NCBI RefSeq assembly: GCF_011759375.1 | Contig: NZ_JAARML010000002.1 | Coordinates: forward strand, 1,674,001-1,738,000 | Reading direction: 5' to 3' | DNA length: 64,000 nt | From: Paraflavitalea devenefica | GTDB taxonomy: Bacteria > Bacteroidota > Bacteroidia > Chitinophagales > Chitinophagaceae | Part shown: piece after piece, positions 9,401-18,700 of the stretch | Layout: every line of letters begins with the position of its first letter | How positions within the stretch are numbered: the stretch's first letter is position 1 | Position numbers and translations under genes: made by a program | Notes under the pieces: model-generated | The model's input: the letters and a program-made list of their open reading frames with translations, nothing else | What the model was told of the DNA's origin: nothing | The model's database searches: none

Positions 9401-12400
9401 GACCGGGATGACCTGCCGGCGATCGATGAAGGCGGACAACGGGTAAATTATTATGCTACCAAAAGATTGAAGGAGATCAACCTCTACAGCAAGTCTGATT
9501 TTGCCGTCAGCCGTACCAATGCCAAACCTGTCAAGACCATTCATTTTGAATACACCTATGAACTGTGTAAGGGTGCTTATGGCGATACGGCGAGAGGAAA
9601 ACTTACCCTGAAAAAAGTGTGGTTTACCTACAACAATAACAAAAAAGGCCAGCAAAATCCTTATAAGTTCAACTACAACAGTAATAATCCCGCTTACAAC
9701 CTCAAGTCCAATGACCGCTGGGGCAATTACAAAGATCCGCTGCAAAATCCCGGTTCTTCGGCAAACAATGTGATCACCAATGCCGACTATTCCTATGCTT
9801 TGCAGGATAGTATAATGGCTGCGCAGAATGCCGCCGCCTGGGCGCTGGATTCCATTTACCTGCCTTCCGGCGGCTCCCTGAAAGTGCAATATGAAAGCGA
9901 TGATTATGCTTATGTGCAGGACAAGCGGGCCATGAATATGTTCCGGGTCATTGGTGCAGGAAGGACTTCCAACTTTTCGGACAGGTCATTGCTGCTTTAT
10001 TCCAAGAGCCTGGTGGATTTTGATGACCACCGGTATATATTCATCCGTGTGCCCCGGCCGGTGAGCAACGTACAGGAGCTTTATCATAAATACCTGGCTG
10101 GTATAAAGAAACTATACTTCAAACTGTCGGTACGCATGCCGGATAATGATAACTATGGCAGTGGTTATGAAAATATTCCCTGCTATGCCGACCTGGAACC
10201 AGTCAACAGCTATGGTGTCGTCAACCCTGAAGTGATCTGGGTAAAGCTGGCGGGCATTTCCCTGCAGGGTGATGGAGGCGGTAGTTACAGTCCGCTGGTG
10301 AAAGCGGCCACACAATTCCTGCGCCTCAACCTGCCCTCCAAGGCATATCCCGGTTCAGAAACTGGTGATGATATGGACCTGGAGGATGCCGTGAAAATGC
10401 TGGCTTCCCTTACCACCAATATCACCACGGCCTTCAAATCTTTTGACCGTATAGCGCGCAACCGCCTTTGGGCATCACAGTTTGATACCCTGCGCAGCTT
10501 TGTACGGCTCAACAATCCCTTCCTGAAAAGAATGGGGGGCGGCCACCGGGTGAAGCGTATTACCGTATATGATAACTGGGATAAGATGGCCAGCAAACCT
10601 GGTTATCAACTTGTACGTCCGGCTATCTATGGCCAGGAATACCAGTATACTACGGTGCAGCAATTGGATAAGGATTCCCTGCTCATCAGTAGCGGCGTGG
10701 CCAGTTACGAGCCAGGTATTGGCGGGGAAGAGAATCCCTTCCATGTGCCGGTGGAATATGTGGAAAAGATTGCGCCGCTGGGGCCGGTAACCCTCGGTTA
10801 TTCTGAAGAGCCGCTGGGTGAATCGTTCTTCCCTGCTGCCAATATAGGATATAGCCGCGTGCGGGTACGTACCATCAACTACAAGAATAAAAAATCGGCC
10901 AATGGTTTTGAGGAAACCAGGTTCTATACAGCGTATGATTATCCTACCTATGTAGACAGGACTTTCCTGGATGGCGAAACCAAAAAACGGTATAAACCCG
11001 CCCTGGCCAACCTGCTGCGGGTGAATGCCATTCATAAGATCGTCCTCTCGCAAGGGTTTAAAGTAGAGCTGAACGATATGCATGGTAAAATGCGCTCTAC
11101 GGCTTCCTATGCTGAAACGGATCCTGTCCGTCCCATCTCGTATAGTGAACAGTTTTACCGTACAGACAATGCCAGCCTCGACCATAAACGGTTGTCAAAT
11201 ACGGTAATGGTCATGAAGCCCGACGGTACGATTGACAGTGCGGCGCTTATTGGTAAGGATGTGGAGCTGATGGTAGATATGCGTGAGCAAATGTCTATTA
11301 CCAACGGCTATAACGTGCCGCTCAATACAGATTGGTTTACCGTACCCTTTACACCGCCTTACTTTTTACTGCCTACCATGCTCAACCTGGCGCAGCGGGA
11401 AGAAAATACCTACCGGTCGGTGGCTACTACCAAGGTCATACAACGCTATGGTATCCTCGATAGCGCTATCCAGATAGACAAAGGAAGCCGTATCTCCACA
11501 AAAGATGTACTCTATGATAGTGAAACAGGGGATGTGCTGCTGACCCGGACACAGAATGAATTCAATGATCCTATATACAATTTTAACTATCCTTCCCACT
11601 GGGCTTATGATGGCATGGGCCTGGCCTATAAGAACATTGATGTGGTGCTGCGCGATGTAAACATTGTGGACGGCCGTATGAAAGAAATGTCGCCCACCAT
11701 AGAAAAACTATTCAGCAGCGGTGATGAGCTGCTCATTGCCGGCAAACAGCAAACCACCGATGTACCGGCGTCCTGCGATGATTCGGTGGCTACCTTCCCG
11801 GACTATGATAAATGCTGGGCAGTAGACAGTAGTGTATTGTATGGCGGTCCGCGCGCTATTTATTTCATTGACCGCTGGGGTAAAGCTTATACAGGTTATA
11901 AACTATCGCTCCGGATCATCCGCTCCGGTCGCAGGAATATATTGGGGGCGGTGGGCAGCGTGACCAGCCTGGACAGCCTGGTAAAGAAAAACGCTTCCGG
12001 CAATTATGAGCTGGTCATCAATGCCAATTCAAAGATCATTGCCGCCTCGGCCGGTGAGTTCCGCCAGTTCTGGAAAACGGATGATGTATTGCGCAAGCAA
12101 CCCACCATCAGTTGTATTCCCAACTGGCAGCCCAATGGCATTGTGCGGTGTCTGCAAAGCGGCGGGGTGAATACCGGTTACCAGGAGATCAGCCATACAG
12201 ATGTGAATCCCAATAGCCCTACTTATAATGATACCAGCCTGGTAGTAATACAGAATTGCTATGAATGTTCACGCCCGGCCCAATGGATACTGGCTGATAC
12301 TTTCCGTTGTGCTACCGATAGTGTGGGTAATAATCTCGGATTCCAGTACCGTGGAGAAATAGATACTGCCTCCTGCAGCGCTACTTATGGACAGTACCGT

Positions 12401-13456
12401 TGGCAGATAGTTGCCGGACCCAATTGCGCGCTTTGTCCCAAACCGGCTGTATGGCAGTTCACCACCGGCGATAGTTGTGAAAAAGATGCCAATGGTATCA
12501 ACACTGGTTTTATAAAAAGAAAGCAAACAAATGTAGAATCCTGCAGCAGTAATCCGGGCGCTATACGGTGGGTAACTGATACAGCTAATTGTATAATGTG
12601 TCCCAAACCGGATGAATGGATCCCCATACCCGATAGCATTATTTGCGCCAAAGACGCCAATGGCAACAATACCGGCTACCTGCAGCGTAAGGAAGTGAAC
12701 GTACAGGGTTGCAGCGACAGCGGCTATGCAACGCGCTGGGTGCTCCTGGGGCAGAACTGCGATAGTTGCAAGAAGCCTGCCAACTGGCAGCCAATAGCAG
12801 GTGATAGCTGCCAAAAGATCAATGGCGTGATAACGGGCGTACGGTTAAAGCCACAACAGAATATGGAGTCTTGCAGCGATAGTGCCAGCGTGATAAAGTG
12901 GGTACAATATGGATCAAATTGCGATAGTTGTAAAAAGTCTAAAAACTGGCAGTTTGTAAGTGGCGATACCTGTACCAAAGATGCTAATGGTAATAATACA
13001 GGGTATAGGGCCAGGCGACAGCAGAATATAGAAGCCTGTAGCGATAGCGCCAATATGTATCGTTGGGTTTCTGTTTATGACACTACTGTTTGTTCAATGG
13101 GCCAATGCGTTTATGCAAAGATTGTATATGAGAATGCCCAGAATCTTTATAACGAAGATCATACGGAAATGGCCACAACTGCAGATATAAGGGTCTATTT
13201 CTATTCTGATACAGGGCGTACGGTACCTGTTTCGGTGACCAATTTTGCCCTTGTATACCGGATTGATTATTCGGAGGAGGGGAATTTCATTAGCAGTACT
13301 AATGCTCAGGTGGTTTGTAATGGAACTTCTAAGTTCATTATACGTGACAAAATTTATCAGACTTCTACTAATCAGGCTCCCTATATCCGGCAATGGGACT
13401 TTATTGTGCCAGGTACTTACGGGTTTACCTGTAGCGGTGGTGGAGGGATTGAGTAA
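6410..13456 (+). CDS. giant SpvB/Rhs-like secreted protein with PA14 domain and Cys-rich tandem repeats
   Basis: 2348 aa, starting at ATG 6410 with a hydrophobic N-terminus (IAWFFVGLFYLELVLVPVAG) that should act as a signal peptide. Residues about 100-180 carry the SpvB-like start common to Bacteroidetes Rhs relatives (FSGDFSYNIPLLDVGGYPV ... GLGWNINPG). A PA14 domain occupies about 655-800 (GLIGQYFKSK, SVRWTGRIKAP, YTTSDDGVMLWINDTLIIDHW); such domains bind glycans. The central 1000 residues are beta-rich and Rhs-cage-like but lack the canonical RHS core. Residues about 1950-2230 form tandem Cys-containing repeats (separate entry), followed by a unique C-terminal domain of about 120 residues. 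Likely a secreted shell- or adhesin-type protein working with the Rhs protein at 15726; the function is unproven. Confidence 0.8.
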   Translation: MLVSLARYHKSIAWFFVGLFYLELVLVPVAGRGEGRMAMPFRSARSYGLDVPYLSGKVSWSTGRNNPGAFTPLADKATALRGTMVPLAGSPLGAGGSAADGGGPGQPEMAAFTSVSSANMVDLFSGDFSYNIPLLDVGGYPVNLAYRAGVSMDQEASWVGLGWNINPGTITRNMRGLPDDFNGQYDSVRKVMSIKENKTIGVTGGADVEIAGFPKNKDGGTDTASMGSVGASLGVVHNNYRGWGLEHGINASINAAKFGKGALTAGLSITNSSMDGLSLAPSLSISISKYNASEDATTTHSFSITQPYNTRSGLKALQLGLGTRRSNGDIKNQKTSNHGYGSTFTSYLSFNSPGYTPTISMPYTSRQFSFTGKVGTEIKVIHPSYFLSGYVAKQYIAAADTQLYLPSYGYLHYQAGAQNRASLLDFNREKELPYREKPAVPHIAIPSYTYDAFSITGEGTGGMFRAYRADIGFIHDHFIRTKDASDRASVDIGTGDQVHGGIDLNINRVITQNGPWLNQNVIKEAIKFRKDSAGFQAVYFRNPGEKSINDRQFYETLGGDDVVTVGLDQMPNVSVINATNYLRRYKNGRLNGVQLLNAQNAVKAQRDKRTQVITYLSAQEAQAVGLAKYIEYHRLNAFDSASCVEPSFGIDPAMGSGLIGQYFKSKRPGGTLAFTKVAPVIDFDWGREVPFHEAGFINDKFSVRWTGRIKAPQTGTYHFYTTSDDGVMLWINDTLIIDHWKPRMKKHGPLKGQVNLVAGKMYNIRLEHYDEGGLAYIRLEWDHPAQQNRALIPQAFLFPPSAKDTFEHNNIVREQRVNRFRKANHISEIDVLNNDGRRYIYGIPVYNLKQRETTFSVDGKTNQGNKLTGLARYNHGVDNTTDNRLGKDWYFTSEEVPAYAHSFLLTGILSADYSDITGNGITDDDIGDAVKFNYTKVAGIANPYQWRAPAVPDSVTYNEGLKTDYRDDKGSYIYGEKELWYLHSIESKTMVATFVLEDRDDLPAIDEGGQRVNYYATKRLKEINLYSKSDFAVSRTNAKPVKTIHFEYTYELCKGAYGDTARGKLTLKKVWFTYNNNKKGQQNPYKFNYNSNNPAYNLKSNDRWGNYKDPLQNPGSSANNVITNADYSYALQDSIMAAQNAAAWALDSIYLPSGGSLKVQYESDDYAYVQDKRAMNMFRVIGAGRTSNFSDRSLLLYSKSLVDFDDHRYIFIRVPRPVSNVQELYHKYLAGIKKLYFKLSVRMPDNDNYGSGYENIPCYADLEPVNSYGVVNPEVIWVKLAGISLQGDGGGSYSPLVKAATQFLRLNLPSKAYPGSETGDDMDLEDAVKMLASLTTNITTAFKSFDRIARNRLWASQFDTLRSFVRLNNPFLKRMGGGHRVKRITVYDNWDKMASKPGYQLVRPAIYGQEYQYTTVQQLDKDSLLISSGVASYEPGIGGEENPFHVPVEYVEKIAPLGPVTLGYSEEPLGESFFPAANIGYSRVRVRTINYKNKKSANGFEETRFYTAYDYPTYVDRTFLDGETKKRYKPALANLLRVNAIHKIVLSQGFKVELNDMHGKMRSTASYAETDPVRPISYSEQFYRTDNASLDHKRLSNTVMVMKPDGTIDSAALIGKDVELMVDMREQMSITNGYNVPLNTDWFTVPFTPPYFLLPTMLNLAQREENTYRSVATTKVIQRYGILDSAIQIDKGSRISTKDVLYDSETGDVLLTRTQNEFNDPIYNFNYPSHWAYDGMGLAYKNIDVVLRDVNIVDGRMKEMSPTIEKLFSSGDELLIAGKQQTTDVPASCDDSVATFPDYDKCWAVDSSVLYGGPRAIYFIDRWGKAYTGYKLSLRIIRSGRRNILGAVGSVTSLDSLVKKNASGNYELVINANSKIIAASAGEFRQFWKTDDVLRKQPTISCIPNWQPNGIVRCLQSGGVNTGYQEISHTDVNPNSPTYNDTSLVVIQNCYECSRPAQWILADTFRCATDSVGNNLGFQYRGEIDTASCSATYGQYRWQIVAGPNCALCPKPAVWQFTTGDSCEKDANGINTGFIKRKQTNVESCSSNPGAIRWVTDTANCIMCPKPDEWIPIPDSIICAKDANGNNTGYLQRKEVNVQGCSDSGYATRWVLLGQNCDSCKKPANWQPIAGDSCQKINGVITGVRLKPQQNMESCSDSASVIKWVQYGSNCDSCKKSKNWQFVSGDTCTKDANGNNTGYRARRQQNIEACSDSANMYRWVSVYDTTVCSMGQCVYAKIVYENAQNLYNEDHTEMATTADIRVYFYSDTGRTVPVSVTNFALVYRIDYSEEGNFISSTNAQVVCNGTSKFIIRDKIYQTSTNQAPYIRQWDFIVPGTYGFTCSGGGGIE
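12259..13095 (+). repeat. five ~55-aa Cys-rich protein repeats
   Basis: Coding tandem repeats in the C-terminus of the 2348-aa protein. Each unit follows roughly C-x2-C-K-P-x2-W ... G-D-x-C-x-K-D-A-N-G-x-N-T-G ... C-S-x-S ... R-W-V ... N-C. Five full units are visible, with a degenerate one before them (from about 12112). Four to five conserved Cys per unit suggest disulfide-stabilised modules outside the cytoplasm. Confidence 0.75.
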
Positions 13457-13495
13457 AATAAAGCAGATAAAGTGAATAACGTTAAAGGATTTAAT

Positions 13496-14728
13496 ATGAA
13501 ACTGACTAAGCATATATACCTGTTGAGCGGCATGGTGTTGCTGGCCATGACACAAGTCAATGCTCAAGCACCCTGCGACACTATTACCGGTACCATCTGC
13601 AAGAGTATTATCGCGGATACGGTCTTCAATCCCTATGTGACCGGGGTACTGGGCAACTGGCGGGCCAACAAGAGTTATACCTACTATGCCCGGCGTACCG
13701 AGCAGGACCCCACCACTGTCACCAATATCCGCAGGGACGGCACCTTCAAAGACTTCAGTGTATTCTGGGCTTTCCAGGACAACCGGTTAGCGGCTGCGCC
13801 CGATACCAACCGCTGGGTGTGGAACAGCGAGCTGACCCTGTTCAACCGCAAAGGTTTTGAGATCGAGAACCGCGATCCGCTGGGGCGCTACAATGCAGGC
13901 TTATATGGTTATAACCTTACCATGCCTGTTGCTGTAGTGCAAAACAGCCGCTACCGGGAAAGTGCTTATGAAGGGTTTGAAGACTATGTCTTTGCTACCC
14001 AGCTTTGTGATACTGCCTGTCCTGCTACCCGGCATATTGACTATTCGGGCTGGCGTTCCCATATAGATACCACCCAACGGCATACGGGATTGCGCAGCCT
14101 GAAAGTGCAGGGCAGCAACGGGGCCGATATTGGATTGTCATTTGAAGTGAAGAACACTACGCAGGATAGTGTGATGCCGAAATTGAACTTCGCCCTGAAA
14201 CAGGATAATTGTATAGGTACTGTACTGAACAATATCAAAACTTCTGGTAAGATACTGCTGCCGGTTTTCTCACCGGTACCGGGCAAGCGCATGGTCATCA
14301 GTGCCTGGGTAAAGGAAACAGGCGATACCACGCTGAGAAATACCTATACTAAAAATAAGATCGTGATCACCGATGGAAGCACAGCCCTCACTTTCTATCC
14401 TTCGGGCAGCATCATTGAAGGCTGGCAACGCTATGAGGGTGTGTTTACAATAGGCGCCAATGCTACGATGATTACCATTAGTCTGCAATCTATTGGCGCC
14501 AATGCAGTGTATTTCGACGACCTGCGTATTCATCCCTTCAACGCCAATATGAAATCCTTCGCCTTCCATCCAGTAAACCTGCGGCTGATGGCGGAACTGG
14601 ATGAAAACAATTATGCTACTCTCTATGAATATGATGATGAGGGTACGTTGATCAGGCTGAAGAAAGAAACACAGCGCGGCGTGAAAACGATCAAGGAAAC
14701 GAGGAGTGCGTTGGTGAAAGAAAATTAA
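13496..14728 (+). CDS. exported carbohydrate-binding-like protein, Rhs operon companion
   Basis: 410 aa from ATG 13496, chosen over GTG 13472 because it begins the signal peptide MKLTKHIYLLSGMVLLAMTQVNAQ. The middle (about 180-350) looks like a jelly-roll CBM-type domain (HTGLRSLKVQG ... RMVISAWVKETGD ... YFDDLRIHPF). The C-terminus (FHPVNLRLMAELDENNYATLYEYDDEGTLIRLKKE) resembles a single YD-repeat strand as found at junctions of Bacteroidetes Rhs proteins. It could be a piece split from a larger Rhs polypeptide that assembles with its neighbours; this is inference. The gap after the 2348-aa gene is 39 bp, consistent with co-transcription. Confidence 0.65.
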   Translation: MKLTKHIYLLSGMVLLAMTQVNAQAPCDTITGTICKSIIADTVFNPYVTGVLGNWRANKSYTYYARRTEQDPTTVTNIRRDGTFKDFSVFWAFQDNRLAAAPDTNRWVWNSELTLFNRKGFEIENRDPLGRYNAGLYGYNLTMPVAVVQNSRYRESAYEGFEDYVFATQLCDTACPATRHIDYSGWRSHIDTTQRHTGLRSLKVQGSNGADIGLSFEVKNTTQDSVMPKLNFALKQDNCIGTVLNNIKTSGKILLPVFSPVPGKRMVISAWVKETGDTTLRNTYTKNKIVITDGSTALTFYPSGSIIEGWQRYEGVFTIGANATMITISLQSIGANAVYFDDLRIHPFNANMKSFAFHPVNLRLMAELDENNYATLYEYDDEGTLIRLKKETQRGVKTIKETRSALVKEN

Positions 14729-14735
14729 GAATTAT

Positions 14736-14756
14736 AGAATCCAGAATTCAGAATCC
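14736..14756. repeat. 7-bp tandem repeat AGAATYC (3 units)
   Basis: Three 7-bp units (AGAATCC, AGAATTC, AGAATCC) beginning 8 bp after the stop codon. They are the reverse complement of the long TTCTGNN tract at 15635-15704 on the other side of the next gene. Confidence 0.7.
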
Positions 14757-14773
14757 AGCATAATACAAGTGAT

Positions 14774-15556
14774 ATGACAAGAATATTGTTGACGACTTTG
14801 ATAATAACGCTTTGGCTCCCCTTTAGGGGTTGGGGGCAGGGGCAAGGACAGGCGCAGGAGGAGGCAACCTCTAAAGCCGCCGCCGCCATGCGCCGGCTGG
14901 CGGAAAAATACCAGCAGGCCCGCTTGCTAAGCTTTGATGTATTATACCGGTATGCTGCTGAAGGCAAGCCAGGTGAGTACCTGGATTCGCTGCGCGGGCA
15001 ATGCAAGGTCCATGGCAACCGCTATTGGTCGGCATTGGACAATACTGAATCGGTATACGATGGTCAGTTGCTGGTCATGTTGTTTAAAGAAGACAGCATC
15101 ATCTACCTGGCCAAACCAGCAGCCGCTTCAATGCCGGGAGCACAAGGAGGGGCCGCCAATCCCGTGGCCATGATCGATACTTTCCTGCTGCACAACAAAG
15201 GCAGTCAATGTTTCTATACAGCAACACCCGGAGAGGAACTGATCACGCTATCGTTGCCCGGAACAGGACCTTACAAACAGATCACCTGGCAGGTGAACCG
15301 GAAGACCGGTTACCTCGACAAAATGACCAGCCTGGTAAGATCAGACCAGTTGTATGATCCTTCTGTACGCGCACAGGTTACGGATGCTGCATCTTCTTAT
15401 GTGGTGGTGGAAACCCTGTACAGCAACTTCCGGCAGGGTGCTTATGAGGAAAGCATATTCGCCCCGGGCAGGTATGCAAAAAAAGAGGGCGACACCTGGG
15501 TCACGGTAGTGCCCTATGAAAAGTATAAAGTGTTTTTGGGAAGCACGGGACTGTGA
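14774..15556 (+). CDS. exported LolA-like protein, Rhs operon
   Basis: 260 aa with a signal peptide ending near WGQGQ. After an Ala/Gln-rich linker, residues about 45-240 have the alternating strand pattern of the LolA/LolB-like fold seen in many Bacteroidetes outer-membrane lipoprotein-sorting-like proteins (YQQARLLSFDVLYRYAAEG ... YEESIFAPGRY). No lipobox, so probably soluble periplasmic. Its place immediately before the 3047-aa Rhs gene suggests a chaperone or secretion-helper role, but no direct evidence is visible. It is flanked on both sides by heptad DNA repeats. Confidence 0.6.
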   Translation: MTRILLTTLIITLWLPFRGWGQGQGQAQEEATSKAAAAMRRLAEKYQQARLLSFDVLYRYAAEGKPGEYLDSLRGQCKVHGNRYWSALDNTESVYDGQLLVMLFKEDSIIYLAKPAAASMPGAQGGAANPVAMIDTFLLHNKGSQCFYTATPGEELITLSLPGTGPYKQITWQVNRKTGYLDKMTSLVRSDQLYDPSVRAQVTDAASSYVVVETLYSNFRQGAYEESIFAPGRYAKKEGDTWVTVVPYEKYKVFLGSTGL

Positions 15557-15704
15557 GGTTTCAGGTTTGAGGTTCCAGGTTGCTGCCGCAGCGCAGGGAG
15601 GATGATGGGTTGGATAGGGCCCGCCGCTACTGTATTCTGAATTCTGTATTCTGGATTCTGTGTTCTGAATTCTGTGTTCTGAATTCTGTGTTCTGAATTC
15701 TGTG
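15557..15704. repeat. 7-bp tandem repeats: GGTTNNA tract and ten-unit TTCTGNN tract
   Basis: At 15557-15577 there are three units (GGTTTCA, GGTTTGA, GGTTCCA) starting directly after the stop codon and followed by GTTGCTGCCGC, a string also found after the tract at 4971. At 15635-15704 there are ten perfectly phased units TTCTGNN (NN = AA, TA, GA or TG). The tract ends 21 bp before the Rhs start codon. Confidence 0.85.
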
Positions 15705-15725
15705 TTCTTTTTCAATAAAATATTT

Positions 15726-18700
15726 ATGAGAAAGTTTTTGTCCATACGATGGTTCATAGCTACTGCATTGTTATTCCTGTTCTGGATGCCGGCCCAGGCT
15801 GGTGTTGACCCGCCGGTCATCAAAGTGTTGGATGGTAGTTTAGGCCAGTTGAAACAGGATTCGTTGATCGTGGTGGAAGATGCCAAGTTCTTCGACGTCA
15901 ACAATACCAATCTCATCAGGCCCTACCTGGTGCAGAATGTAGTATCCTTTGAGTTCAATGAAGGAATACCTGTGTATATACAAGGCGCTTTCTCAGATAC
16001 TATCGAATTACAGGTCATCTATACGAAGGCCGATAATTCTACTATGACTGAATACAAAACCTGGGTGCTCGACTATAATACAACCGGCGCCTATAAGCAT
16101 CGCAACACTTTTGTATTTACCGGTGGTTACCGCGTGCAGGTGAAGGTGATGAGTGTACGCAGCAACGTGGCCTGGGATAGCTGGAAGGCCCTCAAAGTAG
16201 TGAACCAGTTGCAGGCATTTCCACAATATAAATTCAGTTATACAGGCAATGCGGTTACACAGGTCAGTGACTCTGCCTGGACAGCCGGTGCGGATAAAGA
16301 TGAACTGCCGGTATGGTGGCAGCCCTCCATCGGGGCCGATGAGTATGACCTGGAATGGGCTTATATAGATTCCGCAGCCCTGGCTGCCAAACGTTATGGC
16401 CCTGATCCCAACAATCCCAACCCTGCACTGATCTTTGATCAAAATGCCACCCGCGTATCTATTACAGGTACCGCTTATCGCATCCCGATCATTTATGACA
16501 GCAAGGGACATTTGTTTTACCGCGTGCGGGCGGTGCAGCAGCAAAGTAGCGGCGTCCGCTATGAAGCCATGTGGACTGCTTTCAATACCGTTGGTCATGG
16601 CCGCTTTGACTTTAATGGACATGAACGTACGTTGAACTGGCAGGCTACTACCACCTTTGCCGAAGAAGGCAAGCGCAAGAGCGTGGTACAATACTATGAC
16701 GGCAGCCTGCGTGGCCGGCAAACCGTTACCAAAGACAATACGACCCAACGTACCATTGTAGCAGAAAGCTTTTATGATTACCAGGGCCGCCCGGTGGTAC
16801 AGGTGCTGCCTGCCCCTACCTTAAACACCCTGATCGGCTACACGCCCAATTTCAACCGTGGCTTTAACCATCCGGAATACGATAAAAGCCTGTTTGATAC
16901 CTTGCCGTCACCAGACTTGTATTGTACTCTGCAGGCAGCCCCCATGGACTCCGCATCGGGCGCTTCGCAATACTATTCAGGATCAAGTGCTTTCAAAGAT
17001 TCGGGCGTACACAAATATGTGCCCCGTGCAGAAGGCTTTCCGTTTACAGAAGTAGAATATACGCAGGACAATACAGGGCGCATCAGTCGCCAGGGTGGAG
17101 TAGGCAAGGACTTCCGCCTGGGCAGTGGTCATGAGACCAGGTACATCTATGCCACCCCCGACCAGGGTGAACTGGACGCCTTGTTTGGTACGGAAGTAGG
17201 CGACAAATCGCATTACTTTAAAAACCTCGTGCGCGATGCCAATGGCCAGTACAGCATCAGTTATGTGGATATGCATGGCCGTACCATTGCCACGGCGCTG
17301 GCCGGTACGCCGGATACCGCCTCCAAACTGGAGAGGCTGGCTGCTAACAACCCCGCTACCCGTACAGAAGTGCTGGCCGATCCTTATTCGGCCGTGATCA
17401 AGGACCTGGTGATGGAGCACAAGAAAAGCCTGGCCGTGACCACTGCCGGCAATCATGACTTCAATTATGTCTTAAACCCGCTCTTGCTGAAGGAAGAAGG
17501 TTGTAACATGGACTCCGTATGTTACGACTGCCTGTACGACCTGCGGATCACCATCACCGACGACTGCAACAACCAGAAACTGGGCGGCGCACCTTTCGAT
17601 ACGCTGATCAGTAATTTTTCACTGGAGGCCATAGATACGGTATGCAGTAATGGCCAGGGGTTCTCGGTCAGCTTTACCAAATGGTTGTCTGAAGGCAACT
17701 ATGAGATCACCAAGCAGTTGTCGGTAAGCCGGTACGGGATGGAGTATTACCGCGACAGCATATTCATGGCTGCCAATACCTGTAAAACGCTGGATAGTTT
17801 TATCGTTGAGCAGCGGGCCATCGTGCAGGCGCAGCAGTCCTGTAAACCTTCCTGCCAGGCCTGTACAGACAGCCTCGGAAGCTGGAGCCAATACTGGCAG
17901 CGCTTCCGGCAGGCCAACGGCATAGATGATGTGGATGCAGCGGTATACGAAAACATGGCGCTGCAGTCCTATGCAGAAGCCAAACAGGCATGTGATGAAT
18001 TGTGCAACAAGCTCAGCGACCTCACCGGCATCCGCAAGACCATGCTGATGGACATGACGCCGTCCTCTGGTCAATATGCCAATATTGACAATGAACAGGA
18101 CCGTTATTCTATCTTCTTCAGTCATATAGATTCTTCGGACGACAACCGGATCAAAGATACCTTCCCGGTCTACTCATTGGTGAGCGGTTACCTCGATGCA
18201 GATGGTAATCCCGACCTGGTGTTTGATGAATCAGCGGGTAAACTCGTACCGCCGCAGGACCTCTCGCCCGAAGTATTTGCCCAGCGTTTCAAACCCAGTT
18301 GGGCCGAAGCCCTGCTGCACCGGCATCCGGAATATTGCAAACTGCAAAGGTATGAGCAGTGGCAGGCAAGCCATGAGTGGGACCGGCTGTTTGAGGGAAC
18401 AGATACCTATGCGGAAGCCAAAGCGAAGGGGTATTTGAACCCCTTGGGTGAAACCGGCACTATCGAAACCTTGTTTGGCCCTGATGGTGGAGATCCTTTA
18501 TCCGACACTACCTGGTTCAAGTCCAAGCTCATGGACTCCCTGCTTCATTTCCGGACGGTAGCGGGCAAGCGTCTCAGCCTCTGGGGATTGGCATCTATTA
18601 CCGTTATGTGCCCGGAAGGAAGCAGCGCTGGTTGTTACACCCCGTACCTGAATACCGGTTCTTTTCCGAACGACCAGCCCAATAGCAATGCCTTCAATAC

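Noticed and set aside
6410..14728. The 410-aa gene at 13496 as a frameshifted end of the 2348-aa gene
   Set aside because: The 410-aa protein has its own start and signal peptide and a 39-bp gap, and the upstream protein has a complete C-terminal domain, so they look like separate genes.
15635..15704. Possible CRISPR-like or microsatellite array
   Set aside because: Units are 7 bp with no spacers and no cas genes are nearby. It is treated as part of the heptad repeat family.
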